From CAXXXW01 sp963665555 (GTDB lineage Bacteria; Pseudomonadota; Alphaproteobacteria; Thalassobaculales; Thalassobaculaceae): a DNA stretch of 64,000 nucleotides. Positions 36,732-45,474 of this stretch are shown here, piece by piece. Position numbers and translations under genes: made by a program. The notes below the pieces were generated by a model, which saw nothing but the letters and a program-made list of their open reading frames with translations, had not been told where the DNA came from and searched no databases. Each line of letters opens with the position of its first letter. Position 1 is the stretch's first letter. The stretch covers positions 806,001-870,000 of the forward strand of contig OY762308.1 in NCBI GenBank assembly GCA_963665555.2, in the 5' to 3' direction.

Positions 36732-38117
36732 ATGCCGATCCAGATCCTGATGCCGGCGCTCTCGCCCACCATGACCGAGGGCAAGCTGGTCCGGTGGCTG
36801 AAGGCGGAAGGCGAGGCGGTCGCCCCCGGCGACCTGCTGGCCGAGATCGAGACCGACAAGGCGACGATGGAGGTCGAGGCGGTGGAGGACGGCGTGCTCG
36901 GCCGCCTGCTGGTCGCCGAGGGGGCGGAGGGCGTGGCGGTGAACACGCCGATCGCGCTGCTGCTGGCCGAGGGCGAGGACGCGGCCGCGCTCGACGCCGG
37001 GCCTTCGCCCGCGCCGCCGCCCGCTCCCGCGCCGGCGGCCCGGCCCCCCGTTTCCGCGCCGGCGATCGCCGCCGCGCCGCCGCCGGCCCTCGAACCGGCG
37101 CCGGCGGACGAGGAGGCGCGCTTCTTCGCCGAGACCAGGACGCAGACCGTGCGCGAGGCGCTGCGCGACGCGATGGCCGAGGAGATGCGGGCCGACCCGT
37201 CCGTCTACGTCATGGGCGAGGAGGTCGCCGAGTACCAGGGCGCCTACAAGGTCACGCAGGGCCTGCTGGCCGAGTTCGGCCCCGGCCGGGTGATCGACAC
37301 GCCGATCACCGAGCACGGCTTCGCCGGCCTCGGCGTCGGGGCGGCGTTCGGCGGGCTGAAGCCGGTGGTCGAGTTCATGACCTTCAACTTCGCCATGCAG
37401 GCGATGGACCAGATCGTCAACTCCGCCGCCAAGACGCTCTACATGTCCGGCGGCCAGATGGGATGCCCGATAGTCTTCCGCGGCCCGAACGGCGCGGCCT
37501 CGCGCGTCGCCGCCCAGCACTCGCAGGACTACACCAGCTGGTACGCCCACTGCCCCGGCCTCAAGGTGGTCGCGCCCTGGTCGGCGGCGGACGCCAAGGG
37601 CCTGCTGAAATCCGCCATCCGCGACCCCAACCCGGTGATCGTGCTGGAGAACGAGGTGCTGTACGGCCAGGGGTTCGAGGTGCCGTCGGACCCGGACTTC
37701 ACCGTGCCGATCGGCCGGGCGAGGATGGCGCGGCCGGGCCGGGACGTCACCATTACGGCCTTCTCGATCATGGTGGGCAAGGCCTTGGAGGCGGCGGAGA
37801 TGCTGGCGGCGGACGGGATCGACGCCGAGGTGATCGACCTGCGCTCGATCCGGCCGCTGGACGTGGGCGCCATCGTCGCGTCGATCCGCAAGACCAACCG
37901 GATCGTGTCGGTCGAGGAGGGGTGGCCGGCCTGCGGCATGGGGGCGGAGATCGCGGCTCTGGCGATGGAGCACGCCTTCGACTGGCTCGACGCCCCGGTC
38001 GCGCGCGTCGCCGGCGCCGACGCGCCGATGCCCTACGCGGCCAACCTGGAGAAACTGGCCCTGCCCGGGCCGGAGGACATCGCCGGGGCGGCGCGGGCCG
38101 TCTGCTACCGGGGCTGA
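36732..38117 (+). CDS. pdhB: Pyruvate dehydrogenase E1 beta subunit with N-terminal lipoyl domain
   Basis: A 461-aa subunit. Residues 1-78 are a lipoyl domain with the lipoylation lysine in [10 protein letters not shown] (near residue 43), then an Ala/Pro linker to about 130, then the transketolase-like beta domain ([53 protein letters not shown]). E1 beta with its own lipoyl domain is typical of alphaproteobacteria. The lipoyl coding region is nearly identical to that of the next gene. Confidence 0.96.
   Translation: MPIQILMPALSPTMTEGKLVRWLKAEGEAVAPGDLLAEIETDKATMEVEAVEDGVLGRLLVAEGAEGVAVNTPIALLLAEGEDAAALDAGPSPAPPPAPAPAARPPVSAPAIAAAPPPALEPAPADEEARFFAETRTQTVREALRDAMAEEMRADPSVYVMGEEVAEYQGAYKVTQGLLAEFGPGRVIDTPITEHGFAGLGVGAAFGGLKPVVEFMTFNFAMQAMDQIVNSAAKTLYMSGGQMGCPIVFRGPNGAASRVAAQHSQDYTSWYAHCPGLKVVAPWSAADAKGLLKSAIRDPNPVIVLENEVLYGQGFEVPSDPDFTVPIGRARMARPGRDVTITAFSIMVGKALEAAEMLAADGIDAEVIDLRSIRPLDVGAIVASIRKTNRIVSVEEGWPACGMGAEIAALAMEHAFDWLDAPVARVAGADAPMPYAANLEKLALPGPEDIAGAARAVCYRG
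36756..36886 (+). repeat. Lipoyl-domain coding repeat, copy 1 (in pdhB)
   Basis: Two blocks, 36756-36797 (42 bp) and 36813-36886 (74 bp), match pdhC at 38153-38194 and 38210-38283 base for base, with the same 1397-bp offset. Flanking linker and core sequences differ. The identity in wobble positions suggests recent gene conversion rather than only protein-level selection. Confidence 0.85.
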
Positions 38118-38128
38118 GGGGACACGCC

Positions 38129-39469
38129 ATGCCCATTCCGATTTCGATGCCCGCGCTCTCGCCCACCATGACCGAGGGCAAGCTGGTCCGGTGGATGAAG
38201 GCGGAGGGGGAGGCGGTCGCCCCCGGCGACCTGCTGGCCGAGATCGAGACCGACAAGGCGACGATGGAGGTCGAGGCGGTGGACGAGGGCGTGCTCGGCC
38301 GCATCCTGGTCCCCGAAGGGGCCGAGGGCGTGCCGGTCAACGCGCCGATCGCCGTGCTGCTGCTGGAGGGGGAGGATTCGGGCGCGCTCGACGCCGCCGG
38401 TTTCGCCGCCCCGGCGCCGGCCGCCCCGGCCCCAGCCCCGGCTGCGCCCGCGACATCGGCGCCCGCGCCGTCCGCCGGCCCGGCGCCGGTCCATCCGGGG
38501 AGCCTGGCGCCCCCGCCCGCCGCGCCCGCTCCGGCCCCGGTTTCCGCGGCGCCCGCGGCCCCGGCCTCCGGCGGGCGGGTTTTCGCCAGCCCGCTGGCGC
38601 GGCGCATGGCGGCCCAGGCGGGGATCGACCTCGCCGGGATCGCCGGCGGCGGCCCGAACGGGCGGATCGTCAAGGCCGACATCGAGGCGGCGATCGCCGG
38701 CCGCGCCGCGCGCCCCGCCGCCGCGACCGCCCCCGTCGCGGCCACCGCCGCGCCGGCTCCGGCTCCGGCCGCCGCGCCCGGAGCGCCGGAATACGACGAA
38801 ATCCCCAACACCACGATGCGCAAGGTCATCGCGCGCCGCCTGTCGGAGTCGAAACGGGACGCGCCGCATTTCTACATGACGATCGATTGCGAGATCGACG
38901 CGCTGCTCGACATTCGCCGCAAGCTCAACGAGGCGGTCGAGGACGGGCGGATTTCGGTGAACGACATGGTCGTGCGCGCCGCCGCGCTGGCCCTGAAGCG
39001 CGTGCCGGCCGCCAACGCCTCGTGGACCGGGGAGGCGATCCGCGTTTACAGGTCGGTGGACATCTCCGTCGCCGTCGCGGTCGAGGGCGGGCTGGTGACG
39101 CCGGTGGTGCGGGGCGCGCAGAACAAGGGCCTGGCCGAGATCGCGGCCGAGACGCGGGACTTCGCCGCCCGCGCCCGCGCCGGCCGGTTGATGCCCGAGG
39201 ACTACATGGGCGGCACCTTCTCGATCTCCAATCTCGGCATGTACGGCGTGCGGGAGTTCGCCGCCGTGATCAACCCGCCGCAGGGCGCCATCCTGGCCGT
39301 CGGCGCGGGCGAGAAGCGCCCGGTCGTGCGCGACGACGCGCTCGCCATCGCCACGGTCATGAGCTGCACGCTGTCGGCGGACCACCGGGTGGTGGACGGC
39401 GCGGCCGGGGCCGAGTTCCTGGCGGCGTTCAGGAAGCTGATCGAGAACCCGCTCTCGATGCTGCTCTAG
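38129..39469 (+). CDS. pdhC: Dihydrolipoamide acetyltransferase (PDH E2)
   Basis: A 446-aa core subunit that transfers acetyl groups from lipoyl to CoA. The order is one lipoyl domain (1-78, lysine in [10 protein letters not shown]), a long Ala/Pro linker, a peripheral subunit-binding domain (FASPLARRMAAQAGIDLAGI, about 150-185), a second linker, and the catalytic domain from about residue 225 with the active site SCTLSADHRVVDGA (His near 419, Asp near 423). It starts 11 bp after pdhB. Confidence 0.96.
   Translation: MPIPISMPALSPTMTEGKLVRWMKAEGEAVAPGDLLAEIETDKATMEVEAVDEGVLGRILVPEGAEGVPVNAPIAVLLLEGEDSGALDAAGFAAPAPAAPAPAPAAPATSAPAPSAGPAPVHPGSLAPPPAAPAPAPVSAAPAAPASGGRVFASPLARRMAAQAGIDLAGIAGGGPNGRIVKADIEAAIAGRAARPAAATAPVAATAAPAPAPAAAPGAPEYDEIPNTTMRKVIARRLSESKRDAPHFYMTIDCEIDALLDIRRKLNEAVEDGRISVNDMVVRAAALALKRVPAANASWTGEAIRVYRSVDISVAVAVEGGLVTPVVRGAQNKGLAEIAAETRDFAARARAGRLMPEDYMGGTFSISNLGMYGVREFAAVINPPQGAILAVGAGEKRPVVRDDALAIATVMSCTLSADHRVVDGAAGAEFLAAFRKLIENPLSMLL
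38153..38283 (+). repeat. Lipoyl-domain coding repeat, copy 2 (in pdhC)
   Basis: This is the partner of the pdhB copy. It carries the same 42-bp and 74-bp identical blocks separated by a short diverged segment. The two copies are direct repeats 1397 bp apart, so unequal recombination between them could delete most of E1 beta. Confidence 0.85.
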
Positions 39470-39501
39470 GCGGGGCGGCGGGAGCGGCCGGGGAACGGGA
39501 C

Positions 39502-40914
39502 ATGGCCGAGAGCGCGTACGACATCGTTGTGGTCGGCGGCGGGCCGGGCGGCTATGTCGCGGCGATCCGCGCGGCGCAGCTGGGAATGCGGACGGCGGTG
39601 GTCGAGCGCGCGCATCTCGGCGGCGTCTGCCTCAACTGGGGCTGCATCCCCACCAAGGCGCTGCTCAGGACCTCGGAAATCCGCCACATCCTCCATAACC
39701 TCGACGCGCACGGCTTCTCCGCCAAGGACATATCGTTCGACATCAAGAAAGCGGTCGAACGGTCGCGGAGCGTGGCGAACCGGCTTTCGGGCGGCGTCGC
39801 GCACCTGCTGCGCAAGAACAAGGTGGAAGTGGTTGACGGCCACGGCCGGCTCGACGGCGGCGCGGCCGGGGCGCGCAAGCTCCTTGTCGAGAAGGACGGG
39901 CGGACGGTCGCGAACCTCGTCGCCGGGCATGTCGTCCTCGCCACCGGGGCGCGGGCGCGCGTGCTTCCGGGGATCGCGCCGGACGGCGGGACGATCTGGA
40001 CCTACCGCGAGGCCATGGTCCCGGAGCGGACGCCGAAATCGCTGCTGGTGATCGGCTCCGGCGCCATCGGCGTCGAGTTCGCCAGCTTCTACCGCGACCT
40101 CGGCGCGGAGGTGACGGTCGTCGAGATGCTCGACCGCGTGCTGCCGGTCGAGGACGAGGAAATCTCCGCGCTGGCGCGCAAGGCGTTCGAGAAGCAGGGC
40201 ATGACGATCCTGACCTCGGCCCGGGTCGCGGGGGTCGAGACCTCGGCGGGCGGCGCGGCGGCGACGGTCGAGGCCGGGGGGAAGACGCTGCGCGTCGAGG
40301 CGGAGAAGGTCGTCCTCGCCGCCGGCATCGTCGGCAACGCCGAGGGGATCGGCCTGGAGGGCACGAAGGTCCGGGTCGCGCGCGGCCATGTCGAGACCGA
40401 CGAATGGGGCCGCACCGGCGAGCCGGGCGTGTACGCCATCGGGGATCTCGCCGGCCCGCCCTGGCTGGCCCACAAGGCGAGCCACGAGGGCGTCGCCTGC
40501 GTGGAGAAGATCGCGGGCGTCCCCGGCGCCCACCCGCTCGACCTCTCCAACATCCCCGGCTGCACCTATTGCCGCCCGCAGGTGGCGAGCGTGGGCATGA
40601 CGGAGGCGGCGGCCCGCGCCGCCGGCCGTGAGGTCCGGGTCGGCCGGTTCCCGTTCCTCGGCAACGGCAAGGCGATCGCGCTGGGCGAGCCGGAGGGGCT
40701 GGTCAAGACCGTGTTCGACGCCGCCACCGGCGAACTCCTCGGCGCGCACATGATCGGCGCGGAGGTGACGGAGCTGATCCAGGGCTACGCCATCGCGCGG
40801 ACGCTGGAGACGACCGAGGCGGAACTGGCGCGCACGGTCTTCCCCCATCCCACGATCTCGGAAACGATGCACGAGTCGGCGCTTGACGCCTGGGGGCGCG
40901 CGGTCCATTTCTGA
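39502..40914 (+). CDS. lpdA: Dihydrolipoamide dehydrogenase (E3)
   Basis: A 470-aa FAD enzyme that reoxidises dihydrolipoyl groups with NAD+. The FAD loop VVVGGGPGGYVAAIRAAQ, the redox disulfide GGVCLNWGCIPTKALL (cysteines near 43 and 48), the NAD loop VIGSGAIGVEFASF, and the C-terminal His-Glu pair in FPHPTISETMHES are all present. It has no lipoyl domain of its own. It closes the PDH operon; lipA follows 21 bp later. Confidence 0.96.
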   Translation: MAESAYDIVVVGGGPGGYVAAIRAAQLGMRTAVVERAHLGGVCLNWGCIPTKALLRTSEIRHILHNLDAHGFSAKDISFDIKKAVERSRSVANRLSGGVAHLLRKNKVEVVDGHGRLDGGAAGARKLLVEKDGRTVANLVAGHVVLATGARARVLPGIAPDGGTIWTYREAMVPERTPKSLLVIGSGAIGVEFASFYRDLGAEVTVVEMLDRVLPVEDEEISALARKAFEKQGMTILTSARVAGVETSAGGAAATVEAGGKTLRVEAEKVVLAAGIVGNAEGIGLEGTKVRVARGHVETDEWGRTGEPGVYAIGDLAGPPWLAHKASHEGVACVEKIAGVPGAHPLDLSNIPGCTYCRPQVASVGMTEAAARAAGREVRVGRFPFLGNGKAIALGEPEGLVKTVFDAATGELLGAHMIGAEVTELIQGYAIARTLETTEAELARTVFPHPTISETMHESALDAWGRAVHF

Positions 40915-40935
40915 GGCGAGCGCGCGAGGAGCGAC

Positions 40936-41928
40936 ATGAACCACGCCAAGGCCTCGACGAGCGTCCCGCTCGGCGCCGCGCGGCATCCCGAGAAGGCGCG
41001 CCGGCCGGACAGCCCGATCCCCCGCAAGCCGCCCTGGATACGGGTCAAGGCGCCGGTCTCCCCCGCCTACGCCGAGACGCGGGACCTGATCCGGCGGTGG
41101 AACCTCCGCACCGTCTGCGAGGAGGCGGCCTGCCCGAACATCGGGGAGTGCTGGGCCAAAAAGCACGCGACCATGATGATCATGGGCGCGGTCTGCACGC
41201 GGGCCTGCGCCTTCTGCAATGTCGCCACCGGGCGGCCCGGCGCGCTCGACCCGCTGGAGCCGGAGAACGTCGCCGAGGCGGCGGCGCGGCTCGGCCTCGC
41301 CCATGTCGTCGTCACCTCGGTGGACCGGGACGACCTGGCCGACGGCGGCGCGGCCCATTTCGCGCGCACGATCCGGGCGATCCGCCGCCTCTCGCCGGAG
41401 ACCACGGTCGAGGTGCTGACGCCGGACTTCCTGCGCAAGGACGGCGCGCTGGAGGTCGTGGTCGAGGCGCGGCCCGACGTGTTCAACCACAACATGGAGA
41501 CCGTGCCGCGGCTGTACGCGGCGGTGCGGCCGGGGGCGCGCTACTTCCACTCCCTGCGCCTGCTCGACCGCGCCAAGGAACTGGACCCCGACCTGTTCAC
41601 CAAGTCGGGGCTGATGGCCGGGCTGGGCGAAAGCCGGGAGGAAATCCTCCAGGCGATGGACGACATGCGCGCGGCCGGGGTGGATTTCGTGACCGTCGGC
41701 CAGTACCTGCAGCCGACGCCGAAACACCACCCGGTGGACCGTTTCGTCGAGCCGGCGGAGTTCGAGGGCTACGCGCGCGCCGCCTGGGGCAAGGGCTTCC
41801 TGATGGTCTCGGCCTCGCCGCTCACCCGCTCCTCCCACCACGCGGGCGAGGATTTCGCCCGGCTGCGGGCCGCGAGGGCCGCCGCCCGATCCGCCGGGTC
41901 CGCCGGGCCGCGCCATGCCCACGCATAG
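40936..41928 (+). CDS. lipA: Lipoyl synthase
   Basis: A 330-aa radical-SAM enzyme that inserts sulfur into octanoyl groups to make lipoate. Both clusters are visible: the auxiliary one in [13 protein letters not shown] and the radical-SAM CxxxCxxC in [10 protein letters not shown]; the terminal RSSHHAG serine ligand is also present. Placement right after the PDH genes fits supply of lipoate to the E1 beta and E2 lipoyl domains. It overlaps the next gene by 14 bp. Confidence 0.97.
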   Translation: MNHAKASTSVPLGAARHPEKARRPDSPIPRKPPWIRVKAPVSPAYAETRDLIRRWNLRTVCEEAACPNIGECWAKKHATMMIMGAVCTRACAFCNVATGRPGALDPLEPENVAEAAARLGLAHVVVTSVDRDDLADGGAAHFARTIRAIRRLSPETTVEVLTPDFLRKDGALEVVVEARPDVFNHNMETVPRLYAAVRPGARYFHSLRLLDRAKELDPDLFTKSGLMAGLGESREEILQAMDDMRAAGVDFVTVGQYLQPTPKHHPVDRFVEPAEFEGYARAAWGKGFLMVSASPLTRSSHHAGEDFARLRAARAAARSAGSAGPRHAHA

Positions 41929-42388
41929 CGAACGGCGCATCGTCCCCTTCCGGCCGGACCAGATGTTCGACCTGGTCGCCGACGTGGCGAGCTATCCGCA
42001 ATTCCTGCCCTGGTGCGTCGCCGCGCGCGTGCGCTCGCGCGCCGAGGACCTGGTGGTCGCCGACCTGATGATCGGCTACAAGCTGGTCCGCGAGCGCTTC
42101 ACCTCGCGCGTGTCGCTGGACCGGCGCGCCGGCCGGATCGACGTGGTCTACGCCGAGGGGCCGTTCAAGTACCTCGACAACCACTGGATTTTCCGCGAGC
42201 ACGCCGAGGGCTGCCAGATCGACTTCCATGTCGATTTCGAGTTCCGCTCGGCCGTGCTGCAAAGGATCGTGTCGGCGCTGTTCACCGAGGCGGTGCGCCG
42301 CATGGTGAGCGCGTTCGAAACGCGCGCGCGCGACCTGCACGGCGCGCCCGGGGCCGGCGTCCGGCCGGCGCGGGCCGGGGCCGACTGA
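41915..42388 (+). CDS. COQ10/RatA-like START-domain protein
   Basis: A 157-aa SRPBCC/START protein. The start [20 protein letters not shown], then [13 protein letters not shown] and the late [23 protein letters not shown] match the COQ10/RatA family. COQ10 binds ubiquinone and supports respiration; E. coli RatA was described as a ribosome-association toxin, but the COQ10 role is more likely in an alphaproteobacterium. The overlap with lipA suggests translational coupling, and the pairing is widely conserved. Confidence 0.85.
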   Translation: MPTHSERRIVPFRPDQMFDLVADVASYPQFLPWCVAARVRSRAEDLVVADLMIGYKLVRERFTSRVSLDRRAGRIDVVYAEGPFKYLDNHWIFREHAEGCQIDFHVDFEFRSAVLQRIVSALFTEAVRRMVSAFETRARDLHGAPGAGVRPARAGAD

Positions 42389-42394
42389 CGCGGC

Positions 42395-43150
42395 CTATTC
42401 GCCGCCGCCGCCCTCGCCGGCCTGCCACGGCATGGCGAGGCGCAGCAGCCGGTCGATCGCGGCGTAGAGCGCGACGGCGACGACCGCCAGCGTCAGCAGG
42501 GCCGCGAACATCGTGTCCACCTGCATCCGCGCGTTCGCGTGCAGCATGAGGTAGCCGAGGCCGGCGCTGGAGCCGACCCACTCGCCCACCACCGCGCCGA
42601 TCGGCGCGACGGCGGTCGCCACCCGCAGGCCCGAGGCGAAGGCGGGCAGGGCGGCCGGAAGCCGCACCCGCAACATCAGCGAAACCCCGTCGCAGCCCAG
42701 CATCCGCGCGCCGTCGATCCAGGCCGGCTCGGCCCGTCGCAGCCCGTCGTGCAGCGCCGCCGCGACCGGGAAGAAGACGATCAGCACCGCCATCGCCACC
42801 TTCGACGCCATGCCGTAGCCGAGCCACAGCACCAGCACCGGCGCCAGCGCGAACACCGGGATCGCCTGGCTCACCACCAGCACCGGCAGGAGCCAGCGCC
42901 GCACATGCGCGGCCATCGCCATCGCCACCGCCGCCGCCGCGCCGAGGAGCGTCCCGATGGACAGGCCGAGCAGGATTTCCGCCAGCGTGACGCCGGCGTG
43001 CCGGAGGATGAGGCCGCCTTGCTCCAGCCATGCGGCGGCCACGAGTTCCGGCGCGGGCAGGATGTAGGGCGGGCTGTCCGTCGCCCACACGACGATCCGC
43101 CAGACCGCGAGCAGGCCGGCCGCGATCGCGACGGGCCGCAACAGCCTCAC
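42395..43150 (-). CDS. ABC transporter permease, SsuC/TauC/ThiX-like, orphan
   Basis: A 251-aa inner-membrane protein with about six membrane segments. The cytoplasmic coupling loop is DGARMLGCDGVSLMLRVRLP (near residues 150-170), where the EAA motif is degenerate. This subfamily imports taurine, alkanesulfonates, nitrate or thiamine precursors with an ATPase and a binding protein, but neither is adjacent. The substrate is not assignable. The next minus-strand gene upstream is a small hypothetical. Confidence 0.8.
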   Translation of the reverse strand: MRLLRPVAIAAGLLAVWRIVVWATDSPPYILPAPELVAAAWLEQGGLILRHAGVTLAEILLGLSIGTLLGAAAAVAMAMAAHVRRWLLPVLVVSQAIPVFALAPVLVLWLGYGMASKVAMAVLIVFFPVAAALHDGLRRAEPAWIDGARMLGCDGVSLMLRVRLPAALPAFASGLRVATAVAPIGAVVGEWVGSSAGLGYLMLHANARMQVDTMFAALLTLAVVAVALYAAIDRLLRLAMPWQAGEGGGGE

Positions 43151-43175
43151 GGCGCGCCCCCCGCCGCCGCGCGGA

Positions 43176-43370
43176 TCACCCCGTCAAGCGCCCGTCGTCG
43201 TCGTAGATCTGCTCGCGGCTGACGGTGAAGCCTTCCGGCCACGGTCCGGGGTCGTGCGGCGGCAGGAGTTCCAAGATACTCCGCCGCCGTCGGCGGATCG
43301 GCTCGCCGCCCGACGCGCGCGCCGCCTCGGCCGCCGTCTCCTCGACTTTCGCTTTTCGCGCCGTCGTCAT
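43176..43370 (-). CDS. Small hypothetical protein
   Basis: A 64-aa protein. The first half is charged and basic (EPIRRRRRSILELL), the second half reads PPHDPGPWPEGFTVSREQIY followed by an acidic end. The size and a basic-then-acidic layout are antitoxin-like, but no DNA-binding fold or toxin partner is recognised. It begins 103 bp before the divergent DUF192 gene and may share a mRNA with the ABC permease 25 bp downstream. Confidence 0.45.
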   Translation of the reverse strand: MTTARKAKVEETAAEAARASGGEPIRRRRRSILELLPPHDPGPWPEGFTVSREQIYDDDGRLTG

Positions 43371-43472
43371 TGTCCGCGCCCCTCTGGAACGCCCGTTCCT
43401 CGATGCTATCCTCGCATCGCCGCCGCCGCGCGTCAACGGGACGGGCGGGCCGGCCGCTGAGGGAAAGCGTCC

Positions 43473-43937
43473 ATGGCCGTCGTCTCGCGCCGCCTCCTGC
43501 TCGCCGCCGGGGCCGCCGCCCTCCTCGCGGCCGCGCCGGCCCCGGCGGGGGAGGCGCCGACCGAACCCTTGTCCATCCTGTCCGCCGACGGGCGCGAGCA
43601 CCGCTTCGAGGTCGAGGTGGCGCGGACGGCGGAGGAGAAGGCGCGCGGCCTGATGTTCCGCGAGTCGCTGGCGGCGGACGCGGGAATGCTGTTCCTCTCG
43701 CGCCGCCCGCGCCGCCAGGTCATGTGGATGAAGAACACGCTCATCCCGCTCGACATGCTGTTCGTCGCGGCCGACGGGCGGATCGCCCGCATCCACGAGC
43801 GCGCGACGCCGATGTCGCTCGATTCGATCTCCTCGCGCGGCCGGGTCCTGGCGGTGCTGGAGCTGCGCGGCGGAACGGCGGCGCGCCTCGGCCTGCGCCC
43901 CGGCGACCGGGTGCGCCACCCGGCCTTCGGCGGGTGA
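43473..43937 (+). CDS. DUF192 domain protein, exported
   Basis: A 154-aa protein with a signal peptide (SRRLLLAAGAAALLAAAPAPAGE, outline of residues 5-27; a Tat-like RR is present). The DUF192 core follows: RTAEEKARGLMFRESL, MLFLSRRPRRQVMWMKNT, LIPLDMLFV and VLELRGGTAARLGLRPGDRV. DUF192 proteins are widespread periplasmic or extracellular proteins of unclear function. AAAGCG before the ATG is a weak ribosome site. Confidence 0.85.
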   Translation: MAVVSRRLLLAAGAAALLAAAPAPAGEAPTEPLSILSADGREHRFEVEVARTAEEKARGLMFRESLAADAGMLFLSRRPRRQVMWMKNTLIPLDMLFVAADGRIARIHERATPMSLDSISSRGRVLAVLELRGGTAARLGLRPGDRVRHPAFGG

Positions 43938-44273
43938 GGGTTTCGGCTTGCGGCCGGGGCCGCCGGCGCGCCCTCCCAGGCGTCGCGGGCGAACGGCCCC
44001 GCTGCATTGTCATTCGAAAGGAACTTATCGAGCGCGTTCCGCGCGCCTATGTGACCGAGGTGCGATTATTTGAGAGCACTCCATGTTTTGTTCCGATAGA
44101 AAAGCTATTTATAGAGGGCTTACGGTAATTGATTGTGGCTAAAAGAAATATATTCAAAATCTGTTCTCCCGTTGCTATTCGAGTGACGATTATGTATACA
44201 ATCTCCGCTCGGGCGATCCGGTTCGCGCGGCGCGCGGACCGGCGCGGCGTCAATCCAGAAGGAGCGATCGGCG
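43938..44273 (+). other. AT-rich intergenic interval with a possible gene remnant
   Basis: This 336-bp interval has no convincing complete gene. From about 44000 the base composition drops sharply from the genome norm. One plus-strand frame ending at TAA 44128 reads plausibly (IVIRKELIERVPRAYVTEV, then a 22-residue end) but has no start of its own and merges upstream into GC-rich DNA, so it looks like a truncated fragment. The rest carries the candidate promoter of the CVNH gene. Confidence 0.5.
44172..44200 (+). promoter_or_regulatory. Candidate promoter of the CVNH gene
   Basis: TTGCTA (44172-44177) and TATACA (44195-44200) each match four of six consensus positions and are 17 bp apart. 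The predicted leader is about 65 nt, ending with AGAAGGAG upstream of the ATG. Surrounding DNA is AT-rich, so chance matches are more likely than elsewhere. Confidence 0.4.
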
Positions 44274-44708
44274 ATGGAACGGGGGAAACGGTTCGGCGGC
44301 GCGTGGGCGGCCGCGGCGCTTTGCGCGATGCTTGTGGCGGCGGCGCCGAATGGGGCCATGGGGTACGACTCGGAAAGCACCGACGAGAACATCGTCGATT
44401 CGTGCCGGTACTGGAGCATGATCGGCTCGACCTTCGGCGCGACCTGCAACTACGACGACGACGGCGAGATCGAGACCAAGAAGACTTCGATGGATCTCGA
44501 CGATGAGATCGGAAACAAGGACGGCAAATTGTCTTGGGAAGGCACGGGCTATTCCGACAGCTGCGGGGTCCAATACCTGATCGCGAACCTCGAGTCGGTG
44601 ACGCTGAAGGCGCAGTGCGGCGACTTCCAGGGCGGGACGAACTGGTCCACCGTCGTCGTCAGCGACAAGGTTATCAACGACGACGGCGATTTCGCGATGG
44701 ACGAATAG
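44274..44708 (+). CDS. Secreted cyanovirin-N homology (CVNH) protein
   Basis: A 144-aa protein with a signal peptide (to about residue 30, GAMG/YDS). The mature part shows two CVNH-type repeats: VDSC (C44) to ATC (C58), then MDLDDEIGNKDGKLSW, SDSC (C97) to KAQC (C115), then VVVSDKVINDDGDF. In cyanovirin-N the equivalent cysteines pair within each repeat with spacings of 14 and 15; here they are 14 and 18. CVNH proteins are usually mannose-binding lectins. The product is acidic and likely extracellular or periplasmic. It lies beside an AT-rich interval, suggesting acquisition. Carbohydrate binding is inferred. Confidence 0.75.
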   Translation: MERGKRFGGAWAAAALCAMLVAAAPNGAMGYDSESTDENIVDSCRYWSMIGSTFGATCNYDDDGEIETKKTSMDLDDEIGNKDGKLSWEGTGYSDSCGVQYLIANLESVTLKAQCGDFQGGTNWSTVVVSDKVINDDGDFAMDE

Positions 44709-44885
44709 CCGGCTCCGGCGGGGCGCGCCCCCTCCGTCGAGCGACAGGGCCGGCGGTTCGAATACGCCCGCCCCGGCCGGCGCCCCGCGGCGCGCGGGAG
44801 CGACGGCCGCGCTTGCGCCCGCGGCGACGGGCGGCTAGTTTCCCCGGATCGGGTTTGGCGCGGCCCTCGCGGGGGGCGGCTCCGG

Positions 44886-44962
44886 CGGGGCGTGGCGCAG
44901 CCTGGTAGCGCATCTGCTTTGGGAGCAGAGGGTCGGCGGTTCGAATCCGTCCGCCCCGACCA
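44886..44962 (+). tRNA. tRNA-Pro (anticodon TGG)
   Basis: A 77-nt cloverleaf: acceptor CGGGGCG/CGCCCCG, D-arm GCGCAGCCTGGTAGCGC, anticodon stem TCTGC/GCAGA with loop TTTGGGA (anticodon TGG), and T-arm GGCGG/CCGTC around TTCGAAT. CCA is encoded. It decodes CCA/CCG and possibly all proline codons. Confidence 0.96.
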
Positions 44963-44993
44963 GCGCCGGCCCGGGCGCGGATGGAGGAGGGGG

Positions 44994-45299
44994 ATGGGCG
45001 TTCGCATCTACCGGCCGGCCAAGACGGCCATGCAATCCGGCCGCGCCGGGACCCGCGACTGGGTGCTGGAGCCGACGGACGAAACCGCGCGCCGGCCCGA
45101 ACCGCTGATGGGCTGGTCGGCGGCCGGCGACACGGCGAGCCAGGTGCGCCTGCGCTTCGCGAGCCGGGAGGACGCGGTCGCCTACGCGAAGCGGAACGGC
45201 CTCGCCTACACGGTGCGGGAGCCGGCCGCGCGGCCCGTGAGACCGCGCGCCTACGCCGACAATTTCGCCTACGGCCGCAAGGGCGCGTGGACCCATTGA
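44994..45299 (+). CDS. NDUFS4-like accessory subunit of respiratory complex I
   Basis: A 101-aa protein matching the ETC complex I subunit conserved region. It starts VRIYRPAKTAMQSGRAGT, has WVLEPTDETARRPEPLMGW and GDTASQVRLRFASREDAVAY, and ends with DNFAYGRKGAW. Mitochondrial NDUFS4 stabilises the NADH module, and alphaproteobacteria carry the same supernumerary subunit. GGAGGAGGGGG precedes the ATG. It is squeezed between two tRNA genes, away from any nuo genes. Confidence 0.88.
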   Translation: MGVRIYRPAKTAMQSGRAGTRDWVLEPTDETARRPEPLMGWSAAGDTASQVRLRFASREDAVAYAKRNGLAYTVREPAARPVRPRAYADNFAYGRKGAWTH

Positions 45300-45308
45300 C
45301 GCGGCGAC

Positions 45309-45385
45309 GGCCCCGTAGCTCAACCGGATAGAGCATCCGCCTTCTAAGCGGAATGTTGCAGGTTCGAGTCCTGCCGGGGTCGCCA
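45309..45385 (+). tRNA. tRNA-Arg (anticodon TCT)
   Basis: A 77-nt cloverleaf: acceptor GGCCCCG pairs with CGGGGTC (one G-T), anticodon stem TCCGC/GCGGA with loop CTTCTAA (anticodon TCT), and T-loop GGTTCGAGTCC. Discriminator G and CCA are encoded. It decodes the rare AGA/AGG arginine codons. Confidence 0.96.
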
Positions 45386-45474
45386 TCCTCCGGCGCGGCA
45401 TTCGCGGTTGCGCGCGTCCGGGCGCGGGCGTAGCCTCGGGCCGCGCCGCCGCCCCCGGCGCCGGGAGAACCGCC

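Noticed and set aside
41915..42388. RatA toxin as the main role of the COQ10-like gene
   Set aside because: The neighbour lipA and the alphaproteobacterial context favour the quinone-binding COQ10 role, and no RatB-like partner is present.
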